A stretch of DNA of 14,201 nucleotides from an uncultured Spirochaetales bacterium (GTDB lineage: Bacteria > Spirochaetota > Spirochaetia > Sphaerochaetales > Sphaerochaetaceae): assembly GCA_947306375.1 (NCBI GenBank), contig CAMZGJ010000012.1, positions 1 through 14,201 on the forward strand, read 5' to 3'. Below the pieces are notes generated by a model. The model was given only the letters and a program-made list of their open reading frames with translations, had not been told where the DNA came from and did no database searches. Of the stretch, positions 14,131 through 14,201 are shown one piece after another; position 1 is the stretch's first letter; each line of letters starts with the position of its first letter. The translations under genes were made by a program, and so were the position numbers.

Positions 14131-14201
14131 CTAAGAAAGAAGCAGAAAGTCTCTTGAACGGTAATGTTCAAGTGGGATTTCAGTTAAGTTCCACATTCTG
14201 T
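14131..14201 (-). CDS. C-terminal end of an unidentified gene (partial)
   Basis: The minus strand is open from the right edge to a TAG at 14131-14133, giving 22 residues that end in RDFLLLS and contain NLTEIPLEHYRS. I do not recognise the protein. Support for coding comes from the intrinsic terminator that begins 15 bases downstream on the same strand, and from a plausible amphipathic composition. The stretch is too short for a family call. An inverted repeat (CTTGAAC...GTTCAAG, 14153-14172) falls inside it and is probably incidental. Confidence 0.5.
   Translation of the reverse strand, partial: RMWNLTEIPLEHYRSRDFLLLS

Noticed and set aside
14078..14134. 18-codon plus-strand frame (MKQKRSLPNERLLREIKG)
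   Set aside because: The GGAGG upstream is too far away (about 14 bases) and the frame is the antisense of a minus-strand terminator and of a gene end; the resemblance to a leader peptide is probably chance.
14153..14172. Inverted repeat CTTGAAC-6-GTTCAAG
   Set aside because: No T run follows on either strand and it lies within the partial coding sequence, so it is neither a terminator nor clearly an operator.

Overview
The window reads as a stretch of spirochaete chromosome, most likely Treponema-like. The basis is the gene mix: a thiB-thiP thiamine transporter under a TPP riboswitch, a glgA-glgC pair with a plant/cyanobacterial-type GlgC, membrane-anchored HtrA, and a TPR-tsaE-tsaB-trxB operon. 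That placement is inference from protein style; no rRNA is present to confirm it. The DNA is densely coded, genes overlap by 4-13 bp inside operons, and I see no insertion sequence, prophage, CRISPR array, tRNA or rRNA.

Layout. (1) 1-652, minus: N-terminal part of glutaminyl-tRNA synthetase, running off the left edge. (2) 719-4732, plus: a degenerate PfkB-like protein, an HtrA/DegS-type protease and UvrB, in one tightly packed unit that shares an overlapping divergent promoter region with glnS. (3) 4723-7405, minus: thiB-thiP, preceded by a TPP riboswitch that fills almost the whole predicted 5' leader and overlaps the thiB ribosome binding site; the ATPase gene thiQ is absent. (4) 7457-10618, plus: a small four-helix membrane protein, then glgA and glgC (glycogen synthesis), closed by a strong intrinsic terminator. 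(5) 10692-13906, minus: a TPR protein, tsaE, tsaB (tRNA t6A modification) and trxB (thioredoxin reductase), joined by 4-8 bp start/stop overlaps. (6) 13907-14201: an intergenic region with two minus-strand terminator hairpins, plus the last codons of another minus-strand gene entering from the right edge.

Most genes are housekeeping functions. The most unusual pattern is regulatory. Four genes that begin a transcription unit or follow a short gap (starts at 719, 7457, 7889 and 13906) have no Shine-Dalgarno sequence and have a -10-like hexamer ending only 6-7 nt before the start codon, which predicts leaderless mRNAs. In contrast glnS, thiB, htrA, glgC and trxB have recognisable Shine-Dalgarno sequences. 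Both divergent junctions (glnS/719 and thiB/7457) have interleaved promoters. I did not find a convincing undescribed multi-gene system.
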